64,000 bases of DNA, taken from NCBI GenBank assembly GCA_022616435.1, contig JAKEET010000128.1:62001-126000 (forward strand), given 5' to 3'. The translations under genes were made by a program, and so were the position numbers. Below, in pieces: positions 40,289 to 48,657 of this stretch (within the stretch, counting starts at the first letter, position 1; each line of letters opens with the position of its first letter). Below the pieces are notes generated by a model. The model ran no database searches, had not been told where the DNA came from, and was given only the letters and a program-made list of their open reading frames with translations. This DNA comes from Gemmataceae bacterium (GTDB taxonomy: Bacteria; Planctomycetota; Planctomycetia; Gemmatales; Gemmataceae).

Positions 40289-41995
40289 TCACGCCACCTT
40301 CGCGACCTCGTCCTCCGGATACTTGATTCGCGCGTGGAACAACGCGATCAGCGATTTGGTCAGGCTTTCCTCGATCAAATGCAGTTCCGTCAGCGTCAGG
40401 CCGCTCTCCTCGAACTGGCCGTCGAGCAGGCGTTTCATGAGCAGGTCGTGGACCATCTTCTGCAAGCTGGCCGGCGTCGGCGTGGCGAACGACCGGCTCG
40501 TGCCTTCCACGGCATCGGCCAGCATCACCAGGCCGTTCTCGCGGCTCTGCGGTTTTGGGCCCGGGTAGCGGAAGCACGCCTCCAGTTCCTGCCTGCCGGT
40601 GCCGGTGTTTTCCTGGAGACGCATGGCCTCGCGATAGAAGTACTCGACCAGCGTGGTGCCGTGGTGCTGGGCGATGAAGTCCGTGACCGGCGCGGGGAGA
40701 TGATATTGTTCCGCCAGCGCCAGGCCGTCCTTGACGTGGCCGATGATGACCAGCGTGCTCAGGGCGGGTTCGAGGCCGTCGTGGCGGTTGTCGCCCGATT
40801 GGTTTTCGATGAAATACTGCGGCTTGAGCATCTTGCCGATGTCGTGGAAGTAGCTGCCGACGCGGACCAGGAGCGCGTTGGCGCCGATGGCCTGGGCGGC
40901 GGCCTCGGCCAGCGTCGCCACGGTGATGCTGTGCGTGTACGTCCCCGGCGCCCGCTTCACCAATTCCTGCAGCAACGGGTGCGAGCCGTCCGCCAATTCC
41001 AGCAGGCTGATGTCGGTCACGATGCCGAAGCAGCGCTCGACCAGCGGCAGCAACCCGGTCAGCAGGAAGCCCGCCAGGCTGCCCCACAGGAAATGGCGCA
41101 GGGCGTCGGTGCCGATGAGCCACCAGGTCTGGCCGGTGAGGATGCCGGTCGCGAGCGTCATTGCCGCGTAGACCGCCCCGGCGAACGTGGCCACCTGGAC
41201 GAGCTGGGTGCGGGTGCGGACATTGCGGAGCAACAGGATCGACGCGGCCAGGCCGCCCATCTGTTCCAGCAGACGTTCGACGTTGGTGCCGAGAACGGCC
41301 GTCATCGCCAGCGCCAGGCTGAGCGACATCAAGAGCGCGAACTGGGCGTTGTACGCCAGCGTCAGGACCATGGCCGTGATGGTCAACGGCAGGATGGCGG
41401 CGTGCCATGGCGCTTGGCTCAGCAGCAAGCACAGGCCGCACGTGATCAGGACGAGCACGCACACGCCGGCGATCATCGGCAGGCTTTCGCCCAGGCTCGA
41501 CTGAAAGCGGGCCACATAGATGACCACCATGCTCGTCAGCAGGCTGAAGATGAGGAACAACGCGCCGCCGCGCGTCCAATGGTAGTCCTGGCCCAGGCTC
41601 AGGAGGTAGGCGAGATGCTCGTCGTGGAGGAGGTCGAGGTGGCGGTCCAGGAGGGGTTGGCCGGCGGGCACCAGGAGCGTGCCGCGCGGATGCTTTTCGA
41701 GCGTGGCGCTGGCCGCCGCCTCGGGCGCCGGCGCCGGCTCGACTTCGGTGACGACCTGGAAATCGACCCGCGCCTTGATGTCGTACGGATAGATCTTGCC
41801 GGTCCGAAACGGAAACGCCGGGCCCCAGCCGATCGCCAGCAGCGTGACCGCGATGGTGGTCGCCCAGGCGACGCCCAGCCGCGCCAGCACGTCGCGGCGT
41901 ACGATGCGCCGCAACAGGGCCTCTTCGCTGCGCGACGAGCGCTTTCGCCCTGTCCACTGACTGAGACGTGCGCTCTTTCTGGATGAATTGAACAT
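40289..41995 (-). CDS. pgpH: Membrane HD-domain phosphodiesterase (PgpH-like)
   Basis: A 568-residue protein of the 7TM-HD type. The first helix is at about 41-60. An outer region follows to about 140, then six helices between about 145 and 320, and an HD domain beginning THSITVATLAEAA (His355) with HDIGK at 384-388 and HDGLEP. In PgpH this domain breaks down cyclic di-AMP. The outer domain is shorter than in Listeria PgpH. The gene lies 28 bases after phoH on the same strand, the usual neighbourhood, but ybeY, often next to these genes, is not in the window. Confidence 0.88.
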   Translation of the reverse strand: MFNSSRKSARLSQWTGRKRSSRSEEALLRRIVRRDVLARLGVAWATTIAVTLLAIGWGPAFPFRTGKIYPYDIKARVDFQVVTEVEPAPAPEAAASATLEKHPRGTLLVPAGQPLLDRHLDLLHDEHLAYLLSLGQDYHWTRGGALFLIFSLLTSMVVIYVARFQSSLGESLPMIAGVCVLVLITCGLCLLLSQAPWHAAILPLTITAMVLTLAYNAQFALLMSLSLALAMTAVLGTNVERLLEQMGGLAASILLLRNVRTRTQLVQVATFAGAVYAAMTLATGILTGQTWWLIGTDALRHFLWGSLAGFLLTGLLPLVERCFGIVTDISLLELADGSHPLLQELVKRAPGTYTHSITVATLAEAAAQAIGANALLVRVGSYFHDIGKMLKPQYFIENQSGDNRHDGLEPALSTLVIIGHVKDGLALAEQYHLPAPVTDFIAQHHGTTLVEYFYREAMRLQENTGTGRQELEACFRYPGPKPQSRENGLVMLADAVEGTSRSFATPTPASLQKMVHDLLMKRLLDGQFEESGLTLTELHLIEESLTKSLIALFHARIKYPEDEVAKVA

Positions 41996-42023
41996 GGCTT
42001 CCGTGCCGTAGAGTGAAGGTAGA

Positions 42024-42986
42024 TTATTCGCGCTTCTTGCGCGGCTTCTCGTCTTCGTAAGCCTCGACGATCTTCTGCACCAGCGGGTGCCGGACGATGT
42101 CGTTCTGATCGAGATACACGACCGCGATGCGGTGAAAGTCGCGCAGGCGATGGACCGCGTCGAGCAGGCCGTTGCGGGTTTGCCGCGGCAAATCCACCTG
42201 GGTCACATCGCCGGTGACGATGATCTTCGAGCCTTGCCCCATGCGCGTCAGGAACATCTTCATCTGCGGGACCGTCGTGTTCTGGCCCTCGTCGAGGATG
42301 ATGACCGCCTGGTTCAACGTGCGGCCGCGCATGAACGCCAGCGGGGCGATCTCGATGATGTCGTTCTCCATGTAGCGCTTGACCTGCTCGTGGTCCATCA
42401 TGTCGTTGAGGGCGTCGAACAGGGGCCGCAGGTACGGGTTGATCTTGGCCGCGATGTCGCCGGGGAGGAAGCCGAGCCGTTCGCCGGCTTCCACCGCGGG
42501 GCGGACGAGGACGATCTTCTTGGCGATGCCCTGGCGGAGCTGGTTGACCGCCATGCCGACCGCGAGGTACGTCTTGCCGGTGCCCGCCGGACCGATGCAG
42601 AACACCACGTCATTGTCCTTCATGGCGTGGACGTAGCGGGCCTGGCCGTCGGTGCGCGGCCGCACGGCGCTGCGGCCGTTGACGACCGCCAGGCTCTGCG
42701 GGCCTTGCCGGTCCTCGCTCTGCGTGACCACCGCCAGCACGGTGCGGACGTTCTCCAGCGTCAACGAACCCTGCTGTTTCAGCAGCTGGCGAAGCTGCTG
42801 GAAGACGCGGTCGGCCTGGTCGACCTGCGGTTCGTTGCCGTCGATGTGAACGACGTCGCCGCGGGCCACGATCCGGACCCCGAGCGCCTCGCGGAGCAGT
42901 CTCAGGAACTGGTCGCGGCTGCCGAACAAGGCGACCGCCTCGTCGCGGCTGTCGAGCGTCAGGGTAACGGACGTTTCGCCGGTCAT
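42024..42986 (-). CDS. phoH: PhoH-like ATPase
   Basis: A 320-residue PhoH-family protein. An N-terminal RNA-binding-like region is followed by the ATPase core with Walker A GPAGTGKT at residues 132-139 and Walker B VIILDEGQN. KIIVTGDVTQVDLP is the family's late motif. PhoH-like proteins are NTPases linked to RNA metabolism. It lies between cdsA and pgpH on the same strand. The palindrome at 43000-43084 directly precedes its start. Confidence 0.93.
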   Translation of the reverse strand: MTGETSVTLTLDSRDEAVALFGSRDQFLRLLREALGVRIVARGDVVHIDGNEPQVDQADRVFQQLRQLLKQQGSLTLENVRTVLAVVTQSEDRQGPQSLAVVNGRSAVRPRTDGQARYVHAMKDNDVVFCIGPAGTGKTYLAVGMAVNQLRQGIAKKIVLVRPAVEAGERLGFLPGDIAAKINPYLRPLFDALNDMMDHEQVKRYMENDIIEIAPLAFMRGRTLNQAVIILDEGQNTTVPQMKMFLTRMGQGSKIIVTGDVTQVDLPRQTRNGLLDAVHRLRDFHRIAVVYLDQNDIVRHPLVQKIVEAYEDEKPRKKRE

Positions 42987-42999
42987 GTGTAGGAATCCG

Positions 43000-43084
43000 C
43001 TCTGCGTTGCCTCTGCGTGTCAGCGGACTCTGCGGTTCGGATTCTAACCGCAGAGTTCGCGGAGACGCAGAGTGAACACAGAGA
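43000..43084. repeat. Palindromic repeat, family D (CAGAGTTCGCGGAGACGCAGAG type)
   Basis: An imperfect inverted repeat between cdsA and phoH. The left arm includes CTCTGCGTTGCCTCTGCG; the right arm includes AACCGCAGAGTTCGCGGAGA. It almost abuts the end of cdsA. A related element is at 46133-46204 upstream of purA. Confidence 0.8.
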
Positions 43085-43086
43085 GA

Positions 43087-43953
43087 TCATTGCGCGCGTG
43101 CAGCTCCAAAGTACAGGCAACCATAAACAACCGGGGCCGCGAACAGCACGGCGTCCAGCACGTCGAGGACGCCGCCGAAGCCGGGGACCGCGTCGGAGGC
43201 GTCCTTCTTCAGGCAGTCGCGTTTCAACAGCGACTCCGACAAATCGCCGAGCATGCCCGCGGCGCCCACCAGGAGGCCAAACACGATCTCGCACGGCAGA
43301 CAGCCGCCGATCACCGGCCTGGGGACGAGGCGGTCGATGCCGATGGTGATCAGCACGGCAAATACCAGGCCGCCGGCGGCGCCTTCCCAGGTCTTCTTCG
43401 GACTCAGATTCGGCGTCATGCGGCGCCGGCCGAGCAGCCGGCCGGTGACGTAGGCGCCGATGTCGCAGCCCTTGGGGACGAAGATCGCCAGGGCCAGCGC
43501 GGCCGCGCCGCGCGCGTCGCCCGGCTCGTACAGCCACCGCAGCTGGGCAAAGAAGCACGGCAACAGGCCGAGGTAGCCCAGGATGAACCAGGTCAGGGCC
43601 ATGCGCTCGGTGCAGCGTTCCGGGCCGACGAACCAGGCCATTTCCCACAAGAACACTGCCAGGTGCAGGGCCGTCAGGCACGCGAGCAGGGTCAGCCAGG
43701 TCTGGGCGATCGTGTCGCGCTGGCCCACCCAGTTGGCGACGACCATGATCGTGACGCCCAGGACGCTGACCAGGATCTGCGGCCGGCGGTTCGGGCCGAG
43801 CAGCGTGATCAGTTCGACACACGCGGCCAGGGCCAGGCTCAGGTAAAAGACGAACAAGAACGGGTAATAGGGCGCCAGCCACTGATCGACGGCGAGCATG
43901 CCGACCGCCAGCGCGATCAAGACCGCGCCCATCCATAGACGTGTGGTCAGCAT
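43087..43953 (-). CDS. cdsA: Phosphatidate cytidylyltransferase
   Basis: A 288-residue membrane enzyme that makes CDP-diacylglycerol from phosphatidate and CTP. About seven helices are expected. The signature runs from GCDIGAYVTGRLLGRR through SPKKTWEGAAGG to GDLSESLLKRDCLKKDASD. The second part carries the conserved metal- and CTP-binding Asp residues. It starts nine bases after the uppS stop; this pairing is widely conserved because both enzymes supply envelope precursors. Confidence 0.93.
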   Translation of the reverse strand: MLTTRLWMGAVLIALAVGMLAVDQWLAPYYPFLFVFYLSLALAACVELITLLGPNRRPQILVSVLGVTIMVVANWVGQRDTIAQTWLTLLACLTALHLAVFLWEMAWFVGPERCTERMALTWFILGYLGLLPCFFAQLRWLYEPGDARGAAALALAIFVPKGCDIGAYVTGRLLGRRRMTPNLSPKKTWEGAAGGLVFAVLITIGIDRLVPRPVIGGCLPCEIVFGLLVGAAGMLGDLSESLLKRDCLKKDASDAVPGFGGVLDVLDAVLFAAPVVYGCLYFGAARAQ

Positions 43954-43962
43954 GCGTCATTC

Positions 43963-44721
43963 TCAACCTTTCAATCCCCCGAAGCGGCGTTCGCGCTTCG
44001 CGAAATCGTGCAGTGCCTGATGCAGCACGGCGGCATCGAACTCCGGCCAGCACTTGGGCGTCACCCACAGCTCGGCGTACGAGATCTGCCAGAGCAGGAA
44101 ATTGCTGACGCGCATCTCGCCGGCGGTGCGGATCAGCAAGTCGGGGTCGGGCATGGCGGCGGTGTCAAGCGCGTCGCTGAGCGTGGCTTCGTCGATGTCT
44201 TCGGGCCGCACCTGCCCCGACTTCACCCGCTCGGCGATGGCGCGGGCCGCGTCCACCAGCTCGGTGCGGCCGCTGTAGTTGATCGCCAGGCACAGGGTCA
44301 TGCCGGTGTTGGCCTGGCTGACGCGCACGTTCTCGTCGATCTCGCGGAGCACGTTGTCCGGCAGCCCGTCGCGCCGGCCGATGGTCGTGAAGCGGATGTT
44401 CTGCTCGATGATCTCGGCCCGCTCGGCGATGAGGTAGCGGTGCAACAGCGACATGAGAAAGTCGAGCTCGTGCCGCGGCCGCTTCCAGTTTTCGGTGCTG
44501 AGGCAGAACAATGTGAGCTGGCCGATGCCGAGGCGGCAGCATTCCTCGATGGTGCCGCGGACGCTGTGGACGCCGCGGCGATGCCCCTCGATGCGCGGCA
44601 AGCCGCGCTGCTGCGCCCAGCGGCCGTTGCCGTCCATGATGACGGCGATGTGCCGCGGCAGCCGGGCCGGATCAAGGCCGGCGGCCGCGACGCGCTCCAG
44701 GGTGTCCGGTGACATGGACAT
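43963..44721 (-). CDS. uppS: Isoprenyl (undecaprenyl diphosphate) transferase
   Basis: A 252-residue cis-prenyltransferase. VIMDGNGRWAQQRG contains the catalytic Asp30, and GHRRGV follows. LLIRTAGEMRVSNFLLWQIS and YAELW are the C-terminal signatures. It makes the lipid carrier for cell-wall and surface polymers. ATG 44721 gives a second ATG (M3) alternative. It is followed by cdsA and lies 78 bases after the purA stop. Confidence 0.95.
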   Translation of the reverse strand: MSMSPDTLERVAAAGLDPARLPRHIAVIMDGNGRWAQQRGLPRIEGHRRGVHSVRGTIEECCRLGIGQLTLFCLSTENWKRPRHELDFLMSLLHRYLIAERAEIIEQNIRFTTIGRRDGLPDNVLREIDENVRVSQANTGMTLCLAINYSGRTELVDAARAIAERVKSGQVRPEDIDEATLSDALDTAAMPDPDLLIRTAGEMRVSNFLLWQISYAELWVTPKCWPEFDAAVLHQALHDFAKRERRFGGLKG

Positions 44722-44799
44722 AAATCGTAGGGTGGGTGGAGTCTTCGGAACTCACCCGTCCGTCGGCCTAAGAAAGGGGACAGGCACCTTTTTTGGAGC

Positions 44800-46092
44800 T
44801 CACGTCATGAACACCGTTTGCTCCCTGTCCGGCCCGACCGACACGATCGTGACCGGCAGACTCAGCAGCTCGCTGAGCCGATCGAGATAGCGGCGCGCCG
44901 CGGCGGGCAGGTCGCCGGGTCCGCGGGCCCGTTCGATGTCGGTCTTCCAGCCGGGGAGCGTTTCGTAGACCGGCCGGCATTGTTCGAGCAGGAAGGCGTC
45001 GCCCGGGAACTCATCGAGGCGCTTGCCGTCGAGCTCGTACGCCGTGCAGATGCGGAGTTCGTCGACGACGCTCAGGACGTCGAGCAGCATCACCGCCAGC
45101 TCGTCGGCGCCCGCCAGCCGCGCCGAGTGTTTCGCGGCGACCGTGTCGAACCAGCCGCAGCGGCGCGGCCGGCCGGTGACCGTGCCGTACTCGCGCCCGG
45201 TCTTGCGGATGCGCTCGCCGATGCCGTCGGGACCGTCGGTCAGTTCGGTCGGGAACGGGCCGCGGCCGACGCGGGTGGTGTACGCCTTGATGACGCCGAC
45301 GACCCGTTGCAGGTGCCGGGCCGGCACGCCCGAGCCGGGCCAGATCCCGGCCGTGGAGCTGTTCGAGCTGGTGACGAACGGATAGGTGCCGTGATCGACG
45401 TCGAGCAAGCTTCCCTGGGCCGCTTCGAAGAGGATGTTCTTGCCGCCTTGGAGAGCGCGATGGAGGAACAGGGCGGTGTCGTGGATGTGCGGCTTGAGCT
45501 TGCCGGCATGGGTCAGGTATTCGTCGCACAGCGCGTCGGCGTCGAATTGCTGGGCGCTGGGCATCAGGGCGCGAAAGACGGCGTTCTTGCGCGGCACGAT
45601 GCTGCGGAGCCGTTCGCGCAGATGGGCGGGATGCAGCAGCTCGCCGACGCGGATGCCGTTGGTGCGGCTGACCTTGTCCTGGTAGCACGGGCCGATGCCG
45701 CGGCCGGTGGTGCCGATGGCGGCGGCCGAGGCTTCCTCGCCCAGCTTTTCTTCCTCCACGTGATAGGGGAAGATCACGTGGGCATGATCGCTCAAGAGCA
45801 GGTTGCCGCCGTCGATGGGGATGCCGGCCGCGCGGAGGGCGTCGACTTCTTCCAGAAAGCGCACCGGGTTGACGACCAGACCGTTGCCGATGACCGCCTG
45901 CATGTGCGGGGCGAGGATGCCGGTGGGGATCAGCGACAGCTTGTAGGTGCGGCCGTTCTTGACCACGGTATGGCCGGCGTTGGCGCCGCCGTTGTAGCGA
46001 ACGACAATGTCGTGCTGCGCCGTGAGGAGATCGACGATCTTGCCTTTGGCCTCGTCGCCCCATTGCAGGCCGACGACACAGGTGCAGGCCAT
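44800..46092 (-). CDS. purA: Adenylosuccinate synthase
   Basis: A 430-residue enzyme of the AMP branch of purine synthesis. The P-loop region GLQWGDEAKGKIVDLLT is slightly unusual (GLQWGDEAKGK rather than GGQWGDEGKGK). The expected NGGANAGHTV, GTTGRGIGPCYQDK and ANTLFEAAQG-like (NILFEAAQGSLLDVDHG) blocks follow. TTRVGRGPFPTE is also present. The start is ATG 46092. The upstream region has a palindrome (46133-46204) and a terminator-like hairpin (46259-46292) on its strand. Confidence 0.95.
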   Translation of the reverse strand: MACTCVVGLQWGDEAKGKIVDLLTAQHDIVVRYNGGANAGHTVVKNGRTYKLSLIPTGILAPHMQAVIGNGLVVNPVRFLEEVDALRAAGIPIDGGNLLLSDHAHVIFPYHVEEEKLGEEASAAAIGTTGRGIGPCYQDKVSRTNGIRVGELLHPAHLRERLRSIVPRKNAVFRALMPSAQQFDADALCDEYLTHAGKLKPHIHDTALFLHRALQGGKNILFEAAQGSLLDVDHGTYPFVTSSNSSTAGIWPGSGVPARHLQRVVGVIKAYTTRVGRGPFPTELTDGPDGIGERIRKTGREYGTVTGRPRRCGWFDTVAAKHSARLAGADELAVMLLDVLSVVDELRICTAYELDGKRLDEFPGDAFLLEQCRPVYETLPGWKTDIERARGPGDLPAAARRYLDRLSELLSLPVTIVSVGPDREQTVFMT

Positions 46093-46132
46093 GGTGTCCC
46101 TTTGCTTGGGTCAACGCGAGCGCCGTCGGCGT

Positions 46133-46204
46133 TGCCTCTGTGTTTCTCCGCGGCCTCTGCGGTTCGAAGCTTTTGACCGCAGAGGTCGCGGAGGAACGCA
46201 GAGC
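46133..46204. repeat. Palindromic repeat, family D, second copy
   Basis: An inverted repeat built from TTTCTCCGCGGCCTCTGCGG and CCGCAGAGGTCGCGGAGGAA, similar to that at 43000-43084. It lies about 40 bases upstream of the purA start on its strand. Confidence 0.8.
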
Positions 46205-46258
46205 GAATCGCCCGGGCACGCGTCCCTCATTTCGTCAATGCATCGCACGCAACGACCT

Positions 46259-46292
46259 AAAAAAAGCCCGTGCCACCGAGCGGCCTCGGGCT
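46259..46292 (-). terminator. Intrinsic-terminator-like hairpin upstream of purA
   Basis: Read on the minus strand, a stem with outer arms GCCCG/CGGGC and inner arms GCC/GGC is followed by seven T residues. The shape is that of a Rho-independent terminator. It lies about 170 bases upstream of the purA start on the same strand, so it could stop transcripts entering from the right or act as a leader attenuator. Confidence 0.55.
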
Positions 46293-46635
46293 CCTTGCGA
46301 AGCAAATCCGAAATTTACCAGGATTTAGGGTAGCGGCGGCGACCGGGCATCGTCAAGGTCAACGGACCGGCGCGGAAATCGGCCGATTCCCAACCGTCAC
46401 GATCGGCGAGCTGGCTGGCGGAGGCGGTCATTTGGGGAAAACTGAGCGGGATGGGCAAGCAGCTGCCGCGTAACCGTTTAGCCCGGGGCTAAACAGGGCT
46501 ACTTGTAGCGGAATTCGCAAGGCGAGGAATGAGGTCGGCTGGCCGATGGAATCACGCCGGTCGTTCGTCATGTTGTTGCGTGCGCCCCACGGGCCGTTTA
46601 TCATGCACGCATCGTCCATCAACGGGAAACCCGCC

Positions 46636-47742
46636 ATGAAACTGCGATCTGTGCTTCTCGTCATCTTCAGCATCGCTCTTGGCCTGCCCGCCCGCGCATG
46701 GTCCCAGGAGGACGACAAGATCAGGGGACTGAATCGCGAGGGCTGGTTGACGGTCCTCAAGAAAGACAAGGACACCAAGCGGCGCCGGGCCGCCGTGATT
46801 GTGTTGGAAGTCTACGGCCCGAAGGGACGCGGCGTGGTGACGGGGTTGTGCGAAGCGCTGGAGAAGGACGGTGAGCCGGAGATTCGCCGCGAGATCGCCC
46901 TGCTGCTCGGCCGCATGGGGCCCGACGCCAAGGAGGCGGTCCCTTATCTGGCGGAGGCGCTGAAGAACGACAAGGCGGGCGTGGTGCGTGAGGCGGCGGC
47001 CCTGGCGCTGGGCGACAAGCTCAGTCCGTTCGCCCATGAACAAGTGCTGGTCTTCGCCGGGGCGCTCAAGGATTCCCATGCCGGCGCACGCGCCGCCGCC
47101 GCCGCGGCGTTGAACAGCTTGGGCGAGAAGGCGGCGCTGGCGCTGCCGCAGCTGACGCACGTCGCCCAGGACAAGAAGGCCGACCGGTTGCCGCGCCTGT
47201 ACGCCGTGCAGATCATCAGCCGCTTGCAGGCCGACCAGGCGGAGGCGGGCCCGTTGCTGGCCGGCATCGCGACCGACGCCGACGCGCCGGCGACGGTGCG
47301 TCTGGCGGCGCTGGACGGCCTCGGCCGGCGCGAACGGACCAGCAAAGAGGAAGCGCAAGCCCTGGTCCAGGTGCTGCAGGATAAGACCGTCGAGCTGCGC
47401 CGGGCCGCGGCCGCGTCATTGGCGACGCTTGGCGAACAGGCGGCGCCGCCCTGGACGCAGGTGCAAGCGCGCCTGCAGGACGCCGACAACACGGTCCGGT
47501 TTCAACTGATTCGGGTTGCCGGGATCATCGCGCGCGATCAGAAGGAAGCCGTGACGGCGCTGGCCGAGCTCGCCGCCAAAGACGCCCACGTCGAGAATCG
47601 CCTGGCGGCCATCGGAGAGTTGGGACAGCTCGGCCCGACCGCTGCGTCGGCCGCCGACGCGCTGGCCACCATCGCCGCCCAGGATGCCCGGGCGGCGCTG
47701 CGCGAGGCCGCGGCCGCGGCGCTCAAGAAGATCCGGTCGTAG
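46636..47742 (+). CDS. Exported HEAT-repeat protein
   Basis: A 368-residue protein with a signal peptide (1-25, ending near RAWSQ). The rest is made of HEAT/PBS-lyase-like repeats of about 37 residues: EIRREIALLLGRMGPDAKEA, VVREAAALALGDKL, ARAAAAAALNSLGEKAALAL, ELRRAAAASLATLGEQAAP and the final ALREAAAAALKKI. This is a solenoid, probably a protein-binding scaffold in the periplasm. ATG 46636 begins the signal peptide; the ATG at 46546 adds an unlikely 30-residue leader. The stop overlaps a family C palindrome. Confidence 0.88.
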   Translation: MKLRSVLLVIFSIALGLPARAWSQEDDKIRGLNREGWLTVLKKDKDTKRRRAAVIVLEVYGPKGRGVVTGLCEALEKDGEPEIRREIALLLGRMGPDAKEAVPYLAEALKNDKAGVVREAAALALGDKLSPFAHEQVLVFAGALKDSHAGARAAAAAALNSLGEKAALALPQLTHVAQDKKADRLPRLYAVQIISRLQADQAEAGPLLAGIATDADAPATVRLAALDGLGRRERTSKEEAQALVQVLQDKTVELRRAAAASLATLGEQAAPPWTQVQARLQDADNTVRFQLIRVAGIIARDQKEAVTALAELAAKDAHVENRLAAIGELGQLGPTAASAADALATIAAQDARAALREAAAAALKKIRS

Positions 47743-47800
47743 GACAGGACTCCGCTCCTGTCTGTCCGGATGAACGGACAGGAGCGGAGTCTGCCCCTAC
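47739..47800. repeat. Palindromic repeat, family C, second copy
   Basis: An inverted repeat built from AGGACAGGACTCCGCTCCTG and ACAGGAGCGGAGTCTGCCCC. It includes the stop codon of the HEAT-repeat gene and ends at the stop of the convergent gene, so it may end both transcripts. Confidence 0.85.
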
Positions 47801-48510
47801 GAATCTTCCGGGTCGGATGATTCGCTGGGCGGCAAGGTCGGTTCGAACGATTGTCCTTCAATCGTCAGACGGCCATTGACGACTTCGAACCGCAGCAGCT
47901 GGGCGCTCGGCCGGCTGCGATTGCTGGGGAAGCGGATCAGGGCCACCGGATTGCCGTCGCGCCGGTACCAGCTCACGTCGATGCTCCGGTTGCGGGCCAG
48001 CTCCTTGAGGTCGTTGAGCAGCGATTGGGCCGCGATCGGCAGGCCGCCGGCCTTGCGGTGCAGGATTTCGACCGCCAGGGTGTTCGCTTCGGTGGGGACC
48101 AGCCACACGCGCACTTCGTAAGTCAGCACCGTGCTCCAGAACCCCGAGCCGTAGCGAAAGGCGAGACGCATCGTGTCGTTTTCGAGCTGCACGCGCGGCG
48201 CGTGAATGCCGAGCTTGGCGAACGCCTCGGCGTCTTTCAGGCGGACAAAGTCTTCCTCGAAGTAACTGTTGATCTGCTCCTGCGTGAAGTTGAATGTCCA
48301 CTTGCCGCGGCGGGTGTCGTAGACGCGGTTGAGCAGCGTGAAGAACTGCTTCATGAACTCATCGGACTGGCGGGTGCGGTCGCCGCCGGCTTCGATGGCG
48401 ATGCGCTGATAGAAGCCCGGTTCGTGCTTGAGCGCCGCCACCACGCCGCCGGCGATGCCGCCCAGCAGCAGGATGGTCAGGATCAACATTCGCACCGGCT
48501 TCTTGTGCAT
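47797..48510 (-). CDS. Single-pass membrane protein, unknown function
   Basis: A 237-residue protein with one N-terminal helix (MLILTILLLGGIAGGVVAAL) and a soluble part of about 205 residues. Recognisable segments are GKWTFNFTQEQINSYFEEDF and FRYGSGFWSTVLTYEVRVWL. The layout resembles single-pass YpmS-like proteins but I cannot assign it. It is convergent with the HEAT-repeat gene and is followed at 146 bases distance by the AnmK-like gene upstream on the same strand. Confidence 0.7.
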   Translation of the reverse strand: MHKKPVRMLILTILLLGGIAGGVVAALKHEPGFYQRIAIEAGGDRTRQSDEFMKQFFTLLNRVYDTRRGKWTFNFTQEQINSYFEEDFVRLKDAEAFAKLGIHAPRVQLENDTMRLAFRYGSGFWSTVLTYEVRVWLVPTEANTLAVEILHRKAGGLPIAAQSLLNDLKELARNRSIDVSWYRRDGNPVALIRFPSNRSRPSAQLLRFEVVNGRLTIEGQSFEPTLPPSESSDPEDS

Positions 48511-48523
48511 GAACGCCTCGGGC

Positions 48524-48657
48524 AGTCAGGAGTCAGGAGTCAGCAGTCGGCGGCGCCGCCGCGCCGGGCTTGCTGTCAAACGGGGCGAGTTATAACCGTG
48601 GCGCCGAACGCGGTCAACGCGGATTCGTCTGACCCCCGCCTCCTGCCTCCTGACTTC
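48524..48657. repeat. Direct and inverted GTCAGGAGTCAGGAG repeats
   Basis: GTCAGGAGTCAGGAGTCAGCA at 48524-48544 forms a tandem seven-base repeat, and CCTCCTGCCTCCTGAC near 48638-48655 is its complement, flanking the gap between two minus-strand genes. Confidence 0.55.

Larger units (their letters stand above)
46093..46635. other. Long intergenic region upstream of purA and the HEAT-repeat gene
   Basis: The 543 bases between divergent purA and HEAT-repeat genes hold no supportable gene. They contain a family D palindrome (46133-46204) and a hairpin followed by a T-run on the minus strand (46259-46292). Both promoters should lie here. Confidence 0.6.

Noticed and set aside
40253-41986. A 577-codon open frame on the plus strand opposite pgpH
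   Set aside because: The composition is Arg/Gln/His-rich, and the HD motif and helices on the other strand are decisive.
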